Notes under the pieces: generated by a model
What the model was told of the DNA's origin: nothing
The model's database searches: none
Seen by the model: the letters and a program-made list of their open reading frames with translations, nothing else
Position numbers and translations under genes: made by a program
NCBI GenBank assembly: GCA_942493145.1
Contig: OW818679.1
Span: forward strand, 2,170,001-2,234,000
From: ENR-C20 sp942493145
Lineage (GTDB): Bacteria > Bacillota > Clostridia > Acetivibrionales > DTU013
DNA: 64,000 bases
Direction of reading: 5' to 3'
Shown here: piece by piece, positions 1-9,109 of the stretch
Position numbering within the stretch: the first letter of the stretch is position 1
Layout: each line of letters starts with the position of its first letter

Positions 1-860
1 GATGCATGTATAAACTTTCCGTCTCCGATGTATATCCCTACGTGTTCAATAGCATTAAGTCCGCCATTTGTATCGAAGAATACCAGGTCGCCTGGCAGAA
101 GTTCATCCTTGCTTATCTTCGTACCATGTGACCCCTGGCTGGAGGATGTTCTCTCCAGAGTTATGCCGTTTTTCTTGAATACATATTGTACGAACCCTGA
201 ACAGTCAAAGCCTTTTGTTGTTGTTCCGCCATATCTGTATTTAATCCCCTTGAGGGTCTTCGCATACTCTGTTATTTTTTCTCTGATTGTTACATTAACT
301 GTATCTGCCGTATTGTCAGATGAATCAACTTCTGTACCATCTGTATCAACCGGTGTTCTTATTTCACTATCTGCACTTCTGGACGTCGTTGTGCCCCTGA
401 GTGTTATGAAATCCTTCTTAACCCATCCGAACCTGTCTTCTGCCACCTTTATCTTTGCCCAGTCATCAGACCATGCATATATGCTGACTGCCTTCCCATT
501 ATCAAGCCTGGTTACGATTTCCTTATCCGTGCCGGGTCCGCTTCTGACATTTACATCATTGCCTTTTATCGTTCCAGCGTCTATGGCTATATCCTGTACC
601 GTCACATATTTGCCGAAAACCCATCCGGTCGAATCATTGCTGCTGACCTTGTACCAGTCTCCGTCCTTAGTTATGATATCAACTTTTAAATCCCTGGATA
701 ATTGCATGACAACTTTTGAAGAAGTATCGGGTGAAGAACGCATGTTAACAGTTTCTGAATTGATGATGCCTGTCCCTTCTGCATATGCAAAGCCTGCAGC
801 CAGAAACAAAAAAATGAAAAGGGATGTGATTGTTATTAATGTCCTCTTAGCACGTAGCAT
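1..860 (-). CDS. NlpC/P60 peptidoglycan hydrolase with SH3b domains (cut by window edge)
   Basis: Secreted cell-wall endopeptidase of the NlpC/P60 family, probably cutting stem peptides. The minus-strand frame starts at ATG 860 after a good AGGAGG and runs off the left edge, so the C-terminus is missing. A signal peptide (MLRAKRTLITI, hydrophobic core, then AYA) is followed by two SH3b-type repeats with the motifs NMRSSPDTSSKV and NVRSGPGTDKE. The peptidase domain then carries FDCSGF (catalytic Cys) and HVGIYIG (catalytic His). A long antisense frame lies over it and is a shadow. The gene sits behind a ydaO-type leader, a pairing known for wall hydrolases in Firmicutes, so expression is probably switched off by c-di-AMP. 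The family call is secure; the substrate is inferred. Confidence 0.93.
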   Translation of the reverse strand, partial: MLRAKRTLITITSLFIFLFLAAGFAYAEGTGIINSETVNMRSSPDTSSKVVMQLSRDLKVDIITKDGDWYKVSSNDSTGWVFGKYVTVQDIAIDAGTIKGNDVNVRSGPGTDKEIVTRLDNGKAVSIYAWSDDWAKIKVAEDRFGWVKKDFITLRGTTTSRSADSEIRTPVDTDGTEVDSSDNTADTVNVTIREKITEYAKTLKGIKYRYGGTTTKGFDCSGFVQYVFKKNGITLERTSSSQGSHGTKISKDELLPGDLVFFDTNGGLNAIEHVGIYIGDGKFIHA

Positions 861-871
861 AATAGCCTCCT

Positions 872-1030
872 ATGTGGTTTGCTTCCGAAGTTAGCTGTCG
901 GGTTCGGGTGATAGGTCCCCTACCTTACGGGTGCATGCAAAGCAATTACCCTTCAGGATTAACCCCTCGTATTGGTTCCTCCGTACCCCTTTTGGGGGAT
1001 TCAGCAGATCACCGGATTACTCCGGTATGT
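872..1030 (-). ncRNA. Cyclic di-AMP riboswitch (ydaO/yuaA leader)
   Basis: Read on the minus strand, the leader between the promoter and the NlpC/P60 gene contains the conserved blocks of the ydaO motif: GGTACGGAGGAACCAAT, then a GGGTTAATCC-type block, then GGTAGGGGACC, then CACCCGAACCCGACAGCTAAC close to the ribosome binding site. This class binds c-di-AMP and usually turns off genes for wall hydrolases and potassium or osmolyte transport. Its position directly upstream of an NlpC/P60 gene is the classical arrangement. Boundaries are approximate. Confidence 0.92.
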
Positions 1031-1037
1031 TTAGAAT

Positions 1038-1066
1038 ATTATACCGCTTTGTTAATGATATGTCAA
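1038..1066 (-). promoter_or_regulatory. Sigma-A promoter of the riboswitch/NlpC transcript
   Basis: On the minus strand TTGACA (1066-1061) and TATAAT (1043-1038) are separated by exactly 17 bases, a consensus sigma-A promoter. Transcription would start near 1031, at the 5' edge of the c-di-AMP aptamer. Confidence 0.9.
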
Positions 1067-1100
1067 AAACATTATGTGAACATTCTATAAACATTATATT

Positions 1101-1133
1101 AACACTTTTTGATATGGGAACACTTTTTGATAT
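1101..1133. repeat. Two direct copies of a 15-bp unit, period 18
   Basis: AACACTTTTTGATAT occurs at 1101-1115 and again at 1119-1133. It lies just past the 3' end of the GNAT gene, upstream of the riboswitch promoter. It resembles the other short duplications found at gene ends in this window. Confidence 0.85.
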
Positions 1134-1149
1134 TCAATTAATTTCTGGT

Positions 1150-1668
1150 TCAGTCAAGCCACATGCCCATTATGTAAATGGTTTGTCCGCTTTCGTTGAA
1201 TATCACCCTGTCCCCGATACGTTTGACTTCGCCGAAGCCATTCTTTCTCCAGAAATTCCTCCCGGCGGTGTTCTTTCCGGCAACTGAAAGATATACCTCG
1301 GATATTCCGCATTCATCCCTCAGATGCTCCAAAAGCAATTTGATTGCAATACTACCGTAGCCCTTGTTTCTATGCTCTCCCGATACTGCCATGATAGTTA
1401 TCCATAAAAGGTTGTCCCTTCTTTTCCCGCTGATTATACCAATCAGCCTCTTATCGCATAATTCCGATATGCCAAGATAAAATTCACGGCTGCTTTCTTC
1501 AATCCCGAAAAAGGACCTTTCCAGAAGAACATAAGGTATTGCTCCATCCAATCCGGTGGCATACCTGTATTCTTCCGAATCATTAAACCAGCTTTGTATT
1601 TCAGCCAGCTGCTGTCTCTGGATATTACTGATACCAATAATATCATTGCAAATATTAATGGAATACAT
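1150..1668 (-). CDS. GNAT family N-acetyltransferase
   Basis: A 172-residue protein of the GCN5-related acetyltransferase fold, which transfers acetyl from acetyl-CoA to an amine. The acceptor cannot be told from sequence. The acetyl-CoA-binding motif A is visible as EHRNKGYGSIAIKLLLEHL (about residues 98-116), followed by VYLSVAGKNTAGRNFWRKNGF, the usual strand and helix before the C-terminal strand. The start is ATG 1668 with a weak GGGG site nine bases upstream. It stands alone between the riboswitch locus and the divergent glycosyltransferase fusion. Family confident, function open. Confidence 0.8.
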   Translation of the reverse strand: MYSINICNDIIGISNIQRQQLAEIQSWFNDSEEYRYATGLDGAIPYVLLERSFFGIEESSREFYLGISELCDKRLIGIISGKRRDNLLWITIMAVSGEHRNKGYGSIAIKLLLEHLRDECGISEVYLSVAGKNTAGRNFWRKNGFGEVKRIGDRVIFNESGQTIYIMGMWLD

Positions 1669-1823
1669 CGTTGATTACCCCAAGCTTTTTTAATATAAGA
1701 ATAATTCAACAGCAGATGCTCTTTCCCCTTCTGTCCTTGAAAATTCTTGCTTTGTATGAGAAAATAGGATTTGTTGATTTAATAAAAGACCGGTAACATA
1801 TTACTTTATCAAGCGAGGCATAT

Positions 1824-4073
1824 ATGAAAGTAATCCATCTGATAGGCGGCGGGGATGTTGGTGGTGCCAAAACCCATGTACTGTATCTTCTGAATGAACT
1901 CGGCAAACATATTGAAGTCAAGCTCATAAGCCTTCGTCCCGGCAAATTTGCCGATGATGCAATTGCACTCGGGATAGATGTTGAAGTCGTAAAATCGGGT
2001 AACATCTTTGCAGACATAAGAAAGGTTACCCGGATTATTCACGATGGTCATTATGATGTCATTCATTCTCACGGCGCCAAAGCAAACATGTTCCTTCTTG
2101 CCGCCAAAAAGTCCACCGGACTTCCGGGCGTGACCACCGTACACAGTGATTACAAGCTGGATTACATGCACAGTGTATACAAGAGGCTCTCAATAGGAGT
2201 GATAAATTCCATTGCCCTGAGGTTTATCGGTAACTACATAACTATATCACGTAATTTTCAGAACATGTTGGTCAGCAGGAATTTCAACCCTTCGGACATC
2301 TTCATATTATATAACGGCATGGACTTCTCCACTCCAAAGTTTGAATACTCCAGAAATGAGCTTCTGAAGAAATATGGCCTTCAATTGGATGACGGGGATG
2401 TTATTGTCGGTATAGCATCAAGGCTATACCCTGTTAAAAGCATAGACACCATTATCCGTGCTATGCGTCTGGTGAAGGATTCCAACCCGGCGGTCAGGTT
2501 CCTGATCGGTGGTGATGGTGAGGACAGAAAACAGTTGGAGGCTCTTGTCGATAGCCTTGACCTCCGTGATTCAGTATACTTCCTTGGTTGGCTTGACGAC
2601 CCCAATGAATTGATGAGCAGTGTCGATATAAGTGTACTGTCATCAATCAGCGAAAGCTTCCCATATTCGATCCTTGAAGGGGCAAGGTTCCAGAAATCAA
2701 CAATCAGTACTGATGTCGGCGGCATACCAGACCTTATCACAGATAATGAAAATGGCCGCCTGTTCAAGCCCGGCGATCACAAAAGGCTGTCGGAACTCAT
2801 TCTGGAGTTATCCAGAGATGAAGAAAAAAGAACCATCATGGGCGAAAAACTATATCAGAAGGCTGTTTCCGAATTTTCCATCGGGCACATGTGTAAAAGG
2901 CAACTTGAGATATATTCGGATATACTTTCAAAGACTGCTCTTGAAGCTGGCAAATCAAAAACTTATGACGCAATAATCTCCGGCTATTATGGTTTCCGGA
3001 ATATCGGTGACGACGCCCTGCTGACTGCAATAATAAGCGATTTGAAAGCCTTCAAGCCCGATATACGAATCCTCATCCTGTCGAGGCACCCTTCTGAAAC
3101 TGCCATGGATCATAGTGTAGATTCCATAAGCAGGAGCAATATTTTTATGATATACAGGGTTATGAAAAGGGCACGTGTTTTCATATATGGCGGCGGCAAC
3201 CTCCTGCAGGACAATACCAGCACCCGTTCTCTGCTTTTTTATCTTGGTACCGTCTGGCTTGCGAAAAAGCAGAAGCTGAAGGTCATGTTCTATGCCAATG
3301 GTATCGGACCACTGAAGGAAAAGGTCAACCGCCTTCTTACCAAAAAAATCATGAACAAGGTGGATGTAATAACCCTTCGTGAAAAGCTGTCCTACGAGGA
3401 GTTAAAGCATATGGAAATAAGCATGCCCAGGATCCTTCTTACAGCGGACGCTGCTCTTACAGTCACACACAAGCCAGGCAGCCCTTCATACGATATACCC
3501 GGCTCTGCCGGTGATAACGGCAATACCCCCATGATCGGCATATCATTGAGAAAATACCCCGGTCATGAAAAAGTGGAGCATGAGAAATACGAGAACATAA
3601 TTTCAAGACTCGCCGACCATATGGCACAAAAATATGGAATACTTCCTGTTTTCATACCCATGCAGTATCCGGACGATGTCCCTATACTCGACAATGTAGC
3701 TGCAAAAATGACTTCCAGGAACCATGTGATTCATAAAAAGCTTTCGGTTAATGAAACATACGAATTGATAAGCAGGATGGACATGATCATTGGCATGAGG
3801 CTTCACGCCCTTGTCTTCGCAGCCGGTGCAGGGGTTCCGATGATCGGCCTGGTATATGATCCTAAAATCCAGGGATTCCTTGACTATATAAACCAGCCTT
3901 CCGCTGGAGATGTCAGGAATCTTGATTTTGACGTATTGAAAGAAATGGTTGAGGATGTATGGAACAGAAAGCAGGAAATAAGCAGCCAGCTAATAGTTGA
4001 TTCCATACCTCTCAAGGAGAAGGCAAAGGATAATGCCAGAGTCGCCGTGGAGCTCATTACAGGACGCTCCTGA
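1824..4073 (+). CDS. Fusion of GT4 glycosyltransferase and CsaB-type polysaccharide pyruvyl transferase
   Basis: A 749-residue two-enzyme protein. Residues 1-375 form a GT-B glycosyltransferase of the GT4/RfaB type: GGGDVGGAKTHV at the N-terminus, HSHGAKAN, then IGGDGEDR and ESFPYSILEG in the nucleotide-sugar half. Residues about 383-745 are a polysaccharide pyruvyl transferase (CsaB family): IISGYYGFRNIGDDALL, YGGGNLLQD, and GMRLHALVFAAGAGVPMIGLVYDPK near the end. CsaB enzymes add ketal-pyruvate to secondary wall polymers, the ligand for SLH domains. An SLH protein is encoded at 23.2-24.3 kb, which fits. The start is ATG 1824 after GCGAGG. CsaB enzymes are often separate proteins of about 350-390 residues, so the fusion is notable. 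The glycosyl acceptor is unknown. Confidence 0.9.
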   Translation: MKVIHLIGGGDVGGAKTHVLYLLNELGKHIEVKLISLRPGKFADDAIALGIDVEVVKSGNIFADIRKVTRIIHDGHYDVIHSHGAKANMFLLAAKKSTGLPGVTTVHSDYKLDYMHSVYKRLSIGVINSIALRFIGNYITISRNFQNMLVSRNFNPSDIFILYNGMDFSTPKFEYSRNELLKKYGLQLDDGDVIVGIASRLYPVKSIDTIIRAMRLVKDSNPAVRFLIGGDGEDRKQLEALVDSLDLRDSVYFLGWLDDPNELMSSVDISVLSSISESFPYSILEGARFQKSTISTDVGGIPDLITDNENGRLFKPGDHKRLSELILELSRDEEKRTIMGEKLYQKAVSEFSIGHMCKRQLEIYSDILSKTALEAGKSKTYDAIISGYYGFRNIGDDALLTAIISDLKAFKPDIRILILSRHPSETAMDHSVDSISRSNIFMIYRVMKRARVFIYGGGNLLQDNTSTRSLLFYLGTVWLAKKQKLKVMFYANGIGPLKEKVNRLLTKKIMNKVDVITLREKLSYEELKHMEISMPRILLTADAALTVTHKPGSPSYDIPGSAGDNGNTPMIGISLRKYPGHEKVEHEKYENIISRLADHMAQKYGILPVFIPMQYPDDVPILDNVAAKMTSRNHVIHKKLSVNETYELISRMDMIIGMRLHALVFAAGAGVPMIGLVYDPKIQGFLDYINQPSAGDVRNLDFDVLKEMVEDVWNRKQEISSQLIVDSIPLKEKAKDNARVAVELITGRS

Positions 4074-4091
4074 CCTGGCGTTGCACCACCT

Positions 4092-4121
4092 GATGCTCCT
4101 GGTTTTGATCCTCCTGGTTTT
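4092..4121. repeat. 15-bp tandem duplication between convergent gene ends
   Basis: GATGCTCCTGGTTTT (4092-4106) is followed directly by GATCCTCCTGGTTTT (4107-4121), one mismatch. It fills most of the gap between the end of the pyruvyl transferase fusion and the rpoN stop codon. No clear intrinsic terminator is visible here. Confidence 0.8.
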
Positions 4122-5508
4122 ATGATTTCCTTAGCGAAGCGGTCTGGATTCCCATCTCTTCCCGGTATTTTGCAATTGTTCGTCTTGCAATTTTTATACC
4201 TCTTGAATCCAGCTGTAATCTGATCTGTTCGTCACTAAGCGGTTTTAACTTGTTTTCATTTGAAATGATTTTCTTTATCATATCCATAGCACCGACACCG
4301 GAGATATTTTTTTCATCTTCCTCCCCCAGCCTGGATGAGAAAAACGACTTCAACTCAAGTGCACCCCTCGGAGTCTGTATATACTTTCCGTTAACAGCCC
4401 TGCTGACTGTAGACTCACTTATACCGATTCCTTCCGCAACAACCCTCATTGTAAGTGGTCTGAGGTTTTCATTTCCTGTTTTCAGGAATTCCTTCTGGTA
4501 GTCTACTATAAAACAGGCAGTATCAAGTATGGTCTGTTTCCTTTGCTCTATTGCCTTTAAGAAACTTGCGGCCCTGGAAAAGCTTTTTTTAATGTATTCT
4601 TTTGTTTCCGGAGTTGAATTCGGATCTTTCAGCAAATTTCGGTAATAATTGTTTATCCGTACAGGAGGCGCTACCTCATCATTGTATTGTACTGTGTATC
4701 CATCATCTGTTTCGATGAGTATCAGATCCGGTACAACGTAGGTTTCCCATCCGTTATCCATAAAAGAAGAACCGGGTTTGGGATTCAGCTTTTTAATCAT
4801 ATCATGGAAACTACTTATAATTTTGACACTGATACCCGTCTTTTTTGATATCTCAGAATAGTTTTTCCTGACAAGCTGTTCAAAATAAAATACTATTATA
4901 TTTCTGTTATCAACATTCAGCAACCTTTTCCGCGCAAGCTGAATAATCAGACATTCTTTAAGATTCCTGGCTCCTACTCCTGAAGGCTCCATGCTGTGAA
5001 GTATTTTGAGCGAACTTCTGACATCTTTTCTGTCCACTCTCAAAATCGATTCAATATCCCTGGTACTCTCTCTCAGGTATCCATCCTCATTAAGGCTTTC
5101 AATCATAAAGCTTGTTATCTTCCTGTGAATTTGGTCTATATCCATTTCAGAAAGCTGCCTTAGAAGGTATTCCTTTAATGAGGTTTTTTTTCTGATGAAT
5201 TGCAGGGCCTTTTCAGCAGCACCCTTTTCGTCGGAACTAAGCTGTGAACTGCCTGAACCTCCTGTTATTTTGAAACCCTTTGAATATATAAAATCAAGCT
5301 CGGAATTTGCGTGTGCAGAGGAAGAATCCAAAGGCACAGATGACTCGGGAACATCCCTTTCAAGCATGGGGTTCTCCCTCATCTCTTCTTCAATGTACTT
5401 TTCCAGGTCAATGCCCGGAATTTGAAGAACCTTAAGGTATTCCACCATATTGGGTGTTATTGCAAGTCTTTGATTTTGAATCAGATATTTACCGAGAGAA
5501 TTTTCCAA
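4120..5508 (-). CDS. rpoN: RNA polymerase sigma-54 factor
   Basis: Sigma-54, the alternative sigma factor that recognises -24/-12 promoters and needs an AAA+ activator. The 462-residue protein has all regions. The N-terminal activator-interacting region I has Gln/Leu-rich text (LIQNQRLAITPNMVEYLKVL), then an acidic linker, the core-binding domain, a helix-turn-helix (GISESTVSRAVNGKY, about residues 365-380), and the RpoN box ARRTIAKYRE at 441-450. The start is TTG 5508, preceded by AGGTG with five-base spacing; no better ATG is nearby. The window also contains a sigma-54 activator (17.1-18.7 kb) and a clear -24/-12 promoter at 16.8 kb, so the system is probably functional. Confidence 0.97.
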   Translation of the reverse strand: MENSLGKYLIQNQRLAITPNMVEYLKVLQIPGIDLEKYIEEEMRENPMLERDVPESSVPLDSSSAHANSELDFIYSKGFKITGGSGSSQLSSDEKGAAEKALQFIRKKTSLKEYLLRQLSEMDIDQIHRKITSFMIESLNEDGYLRESTRDIESILRVDRKDVRSSLKILHSMEPSGVGARNLKECLIIQLARKRLLNVDNRNIIVFYFEQLVRKNYSEISKKTGISVKIISSFHDMIKKLNPKPGSSFMDNGWETYVVPDLILIETDDGYTVQYNDEVAPPVRINNYYRNLLKDPNSTPETKEYIKKSFSRAASFLKAIEQRKQTILDTACFIVDYQKEFLKTGNENLRPLTMRVVAEGIGISESTVSRAVNGKYIQTPRGALELKSFFSSRLGEEDEKNISGVGAMDMIKKIISNENKLKPLSDEQIRLQLDSRGIKIARRTIAKYREEMGIQTASLRKS

Positions 5509-5656
5509 TGCTACACCTCAAAAGTATAATAGAAACTACAAAACGACTGAAAATTTATCTATATGCTCTATTATACTATAGAACCAAGTGCTTTAACAGC
5601 AAAAAAGCTTTAGCAAGTTTTTACATGATGAAGTCTTTAAACATTTACTGACATCT

Positions 5657-5695
5657 AAAAAAGGAGCCTCCCGGGATTGATTGGGAAGCTCCTTT
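5657..5695 (-). terminator. Intrinsic terminator after iorB
   Basis: On the minus strand AAAGGAGCTTCCC pairs with GGGAGGCTCCTTT across a ten-base loop and ends in a run of T. It closes the long sigma-54-driven gene run 28 bases after the iorB stop. Confidence 0.9.
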
Positions 5696-5722
5696 GATTA
5701 ATTTGTTATGATTTAGTTCTGT

Positions 5723-6307
5723 TCAACCAGCTACTGCATCCATTCCGGCTTTGAATGCCTTTATGTTGATATCTACGGTATTGGCCTTCACATTTTCACG
5801 GATGGCTTTTTCCCAGTCGATGTCGGTCAGATTCATGCCTTTGACAAGGGCTCCGAAAAGCACCATGTTCATGGAACGCGCGTTGCCGAGGTCCTTGGCG
5901 ATTTCGCCAGCCTTGATTGCTGTAGTAGGAACCTTGCTCTTGATTATTTCAAGAACGTCCTGGGGATAATCGCTCTTACCCATGAGGATCGGTGCGGAAG
6001 GAATCTGGTGTTCATTTACAACGACTTTCCCATTAGGGTTGAGGTGATCAAGCCAGCGGAGGGCTTCCATTGTTTCGAAGGAAACCAGTATATCTGCCTG
6101 TCCCAGACCGATAACGGGAGAATAAACCTTTTTGCCGAACCTTACCTGGCTGCTTACGCTACCGCCCCTCTGTGCCATACCGTGTACTTCGGACATTTTT
6201 ACATCATAACCTGCGTCTATAAGGCCGGTTGTCATGATCTTACTTACGAGTATGGTACCCTGACCACCAACGCCAACCAACAATACATTTTTTATATCAG
6301 TTGCCAT
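5723..6307 (-). CDS. iorB: Indolepyruvate:ferredoxin oxidoreductase, beta subunit
   Basis: The 194-residue gamma-type subunit of the 2-oxoacid:ferredoxin oxidoreductase family. With IorA it oxidises aryl-pyruvates (from Trp, Phe, Tyr) to aryl-acetyl-CoA while reducing ferredoxin. The N-terminal GVGGQGTILVSKIM and the following EVHGMAQRGGSVSSQVRFG are typical of this subunit. Its ATG overlaps the iorA stop by one base (TAATG), so translation is coupled. It is the last gene before the terminator at 5.66 kb. Aryl-pyruvate specificity comes from family knowledge and is not proven here. Confidence 0.94.
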   Translation of the reverse strand: MATDIKNVLLVGVGGQGTILVSKIMTTGLIDAGYDVKMSEVHGMAQRGGSVSSQVRFGKKVYSPVIGLGQADILVSFETMEALRWLDHLNPNGKVVVNEHQIPSAPILMGKSDYPQDVLEIIKSKVPTTAIKAGEIAKDLGNARSMNMVLFGALVKGMNLTDIDWEKAIRENVKANTVDINIKAFKAGMDAVAG

Positions 6308-8088
6308 TATTTCGCACCTACCCTCTCTATTGCTTTGAATTTACAAGTCTGCAGACATACTTCACAGCCTACGCACTGAGTATCGTCAATAACAACCTTT
6401 TTGATTTCCTTGTTGAATCTCAATGCCGGACAGCCGGTCCTGATACACATCTTGCAGCCTGTGCACTTTTCAGCGTCAACCTTGCACTTGTGTACATAGT
6501 CTCCGAATTCCTGCTTGTCTGCCTGGGAAAGCTTCTTCAGGATACATGGCCATCTGGTTATGATGACTGAAGGCTCGTCAAGTGCGATTGCCCAATCGAA
6601 AGCTTCCTTCATTTCCTGGAGGTTGATAGGATTGACAGTCTTGATGTTTTCTATTCCGAGAGCTCTTACGAGAGGCTCGATTTCAACAATCCTGGTAGGC
6701 ATTCCCTGAAGGGTGAAGCCTGATCCAGGGTTTTCCTGATGACCAGTCATACCTGTAATACGGTTGTCGAGTATGCAGGTGATGCTGTTGCTGCGGTTAT
6801 ATGCGATGTGCAGCAAGCTGGTCATACCGCTGTGGAAGAAGGTTGAGTCGCCTATTACGGAAATAGTGCGTTTGTTCTCTCCGAACTTGTCAAATGCCCT
6901 CTGTGCACCGTGGCCCATGCTTATACCGCCGCCCATGCAAAGGGTGGTATCTTTAGCGTTTAATGGATCGGAGCCGCCCAGTGAGTAGCAGCCGATATCG
7001 CCTGTGATCATGACATCCTTCCTTTTTGCAAGCTCAAAGAAGAAGCCGCGGTGCGGGCATCCTGCGCAGAGCGTTGGAGGACGTGCAACCACTGTGTTTG
7101 CATCATACTCAATTACAGCAGGCTTCTCTTCAAGGAAAGCACCAGCAATGATGTCAGGTGAGAGCTCGCCGCATTTGGGGAGCTTTTCCCTTCCAATGCA
7201 GGCAACGCCATTGGCTTTGAGCTGTTCTTCAATATATGGCTCGTTCTCTTCAATTACATAAACAGTTCCTACTTCCTTTGCAAAGGCTTTTATCTTGTCC
7301 ATTGGCAACGGATAGGTGAAACCAAGCTTCAGGTAGGAAACGGTGTCGCCGAAAACTTCCTGTGCATACTGATAGGATATACCGGATGTAATGACACCGA
7401 TTTTTTTGTCATTCCATTCAATAAAGTTGAGGGGCGTATTGTTTGAATACTCCTCAAGCTTCAGGAGTTTGTCTTCAAGCACATAGTGGAGCTTGCGTGA
7501 ATTTGCAGGTACGAGGTCGTACTTTGCGAGATTCTTTACATAAGGCTTTTTCTTGCCTTCGAAAGCAACTTCTTCAACATTTACAAGGCTTTTGCTGTGG
7601 CAGACCCTTGTAGTCATCCTGAAAAGGACGCAAGTGTCGAATTCCTCGCTGACTTCCATTGCAACCCTGACCATGTCCTTTGATTCCTGGCTGCTGCTGG
7701 GCTCAAGCATTGCAACCTTTGCAAATTTGGCATACCAGCGGTTATCCTGTTCATTCTGTGAGGAATGAAGTCCAGGATCGTCTGCCGAAACAAGCATCAA
7801 ACCACCGTTGATTCCTGAGTAAGCCAGGCTGAATAGTGGATCTGCAGCAACGTTGACGCCAACCATCTTCATTGAAGCAAGTGCCCTTGCTCCTGCAACA
7901 GCTGCACCATAGGCGGATTCAAGTGCCACCTTTTCATTAGGGGCCCATTCTGCTGTTATTTCTTTTAAATCTGCCATGTTTTCCAGAATCTCAGTACTTG
8001 GAGTTCCTGGATATGCACATGCGTAGGTAATGCCAGCTTCCAGTGCACCATACACTACGGCTTCATTACCGGTTAATAATTTGATCAT
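6307..8088 (-). CDS. iorA: Indolepyruvate:ferredoxin oxidoreductase, alpha subunit
   Basis: The large thiamine-diphosphate subunit, about 593 residues. The N-terminal pyrimidine-binding half begins LLTGNEAVVYGALEAG and carries the conserved YPGTPSTEI. The TPP-binding half has GDIGCYSLGG, CMGGGISMGHGAQ and GDSTFFHSG. The C-terminus holds two 4Fe-4S ferredoxin motifs (CTGCKMC...C and CVGCEVC...C, last 50 residues). A GTG at 8091 is also in frame, but ATG 8088 gives better spacing from AGGGGG and is chosen. It follows ptb and buk in the same gene run, so the acyl-CoA it makes could feed the kinase route. Confidence 0.95.
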   Translation of the reverse strand: MIKLLTGNEAVVYGALEAGITYACAYPGTPSTEILENMADLKEITAEWAPNEKVALESAYGAAVAGARALASMKMVGVNVAADPLFSLAYSGINGGLMLVSADDPGLHSSQNEQDNRWYAKFAKVAMLEPSSSQESKDMVRVAMEVSEEFDTCVLFRMTTRVCHSKSLVNVEEVAFEGKKKPYVKNLAKYDLVPANSRKLHYVLEDKLLKLEEYSNNTPLNFIEWNDKKIGVITSGISYQYAQEVFGDTVSYLKLGFTYPLPMDKIKAFAKEVGTVYVIEENEPYIEEQLKANGVACIGREKLPKCGELSPDIIAGAFLEEKPAVIEYDANTVVARPPTLCAGCPHRGFFFELAKRKDVMITGDIGCYSLGGSDPLNAKDTTLCMGGGISMGHGAQRAFDKFGENKRTISVIGDSTFFHSGMTSLLHIAYNRSNSITCILDNRITGMTGHQENPGSGFTLQGMPTRIVEIEPLVRALGIENIKTVNPINLQEMKEAFDWAIALDEPSVIITRWPCILKKLSQADKQEFGDYVHKCKVDAEKCTGCKMCIRTGCPALRFNKEIKKVVIDDTQCVGCEVCLQTCKFKAIERVGAK

Positions 8089-8149
8089 CACTTATCCCCC
8101 TGTCAAAATTTATAACATGCCACCTATTAAGTTTGTCAGATCTTAATCG

Positions 8150-9058
8150 TCATTTATTACCGCGTCCGATGGCAAGGCAACCCAATGCTATTGAGTGCAA
8201 TTTTGCTTCGGACGTATCAGCCCTTGATACCATAAGCACAGGGTGTGTTGCACCCAGGATTATTCCAGCTATTCTAAAACCGGCAAAATGTATAAGGCTT
8301 TTGCTTGCAATGTTTGCTGCTTCCAGGAAAGGGAACAGGAACAAATCGACATCTCCGGCTATCCTGCTGGTAATACCTTTGTGTTTTGCAGCTTCAGCGC
8401 TGAGGGCTACATCCATTGATATGGGACCTTCAACAATACCGGTGAAGCTGCTATCGGCAGCATACATGTCGGCAAGAGCCTTTGCATCTACTGTAGACGG
8501 CATTTTGAGGCTGACCTGCTCATTGGCTGTAAGTGCAGCAACCTTCGGGCTGTCAATTCCCATAGTTTTTAGTACTTCAAGAGCATTATCAAGAATGTCC
8601 TTCTTTTCTTCAAGTGTCGGGGAGATATTAATTCCTCCGTCGGTGAAGAAAATCAATTTGTCGGCTCCCGGTACTTCATAGCAGGTTATGTGGCTGAGTA
8701 CCCTGCCGGTCCGGAGTCCAACCTCTGCGTTAAGAATTGCTCTCATATAGTCGGCAGTATTGAGAAGTCCTTTAAGCAAAAGCTGTGCTTCGCCTTTGCG
8801 TATCAGTGATACTGCCGTCAGTGCTGCCTGCTTGACATCCGGTTCGTTGATGATCCTGATGTCCTTTGGTAACCCGACTTCAGCAGCCAAATGGCGAATG
8901 ACAGCCTCATCCCCCACCAGGATTGCATCGGCTATACCTTCATCATATGCAGCCTTTACAGCCTGGAGCACATCCTTGTCCTGTGCGGCTGCAACACTGA
9001 TTGTTGCCTTGCCGTACTTTTTGACCTCGGTGATAATTTCATTAAAATTTTTAAACAC
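8150..9058 (-). CDS. ptb: Phosphate butyryltransferase
   Basis: Converts butyryl-CoA (or related acyl-CoA) and phosphate to butyryl-phosphate and CoA. The 302-residue protein matches the Ptb/Pta family length and pattern: SVAAAQDKDVLQAVKAA, AILVGDE, LLLKGLLNTADYMRAIL, FTDGGINISPTL and GITSRIAGDVDLFLFPFLEAAN. The start is GTG 9058 with GGGGG seven bases upstream; there is no nearby in-frame ATG. It lies next to buk in the order buk-ptb, with a 51-base gap, forming the ATP-yielding end of the pathway. Branched or aromatic acyl-CoAs are also possible substrates because iorAB follows directly. Confidence 0.94.
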   Translation of the reverse strand: MFKNFNEIITEVKKYGKATISVAAAQDKDVLQAVKAAYDEGIADAILVGDEAVIRHLAAEVGLPKDIRIINEPDVKQAALTAVSLIRKGEAQLLLKGLLNTADYMRAILNAEVGLRTGRVLSHITCYEVPGADKLIFFTDGGINISPTLEEKKDILDNALEVLKTMGIDSPKVAALTANEQVSLKMPSTVDAKALADMYAADSSFTGIVEGPISMDVALSAEAAKHKGITSRIAGDVDLFLFPFLEAANIASKSLIHFAGFRIAGIILGATHPVLMVSRADTSEAKLHSIALGCLAIGRGNK

Positions 9059-9109
9059 CTTAATCCCCCATTTTCTATCTCTAATTCTATTTCTTATTCT
9101 TCATCTTTT

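Noticed and set aside
28..894. Long plus-strand open frame of 288 codons over the NlpC/P60 gene
   Set aside because: It is antisense to a frame with signal peptide, SH3b repeats and the NlpC/P60 Cys and His motifs; the plus-strand translation has no recognisable domain.
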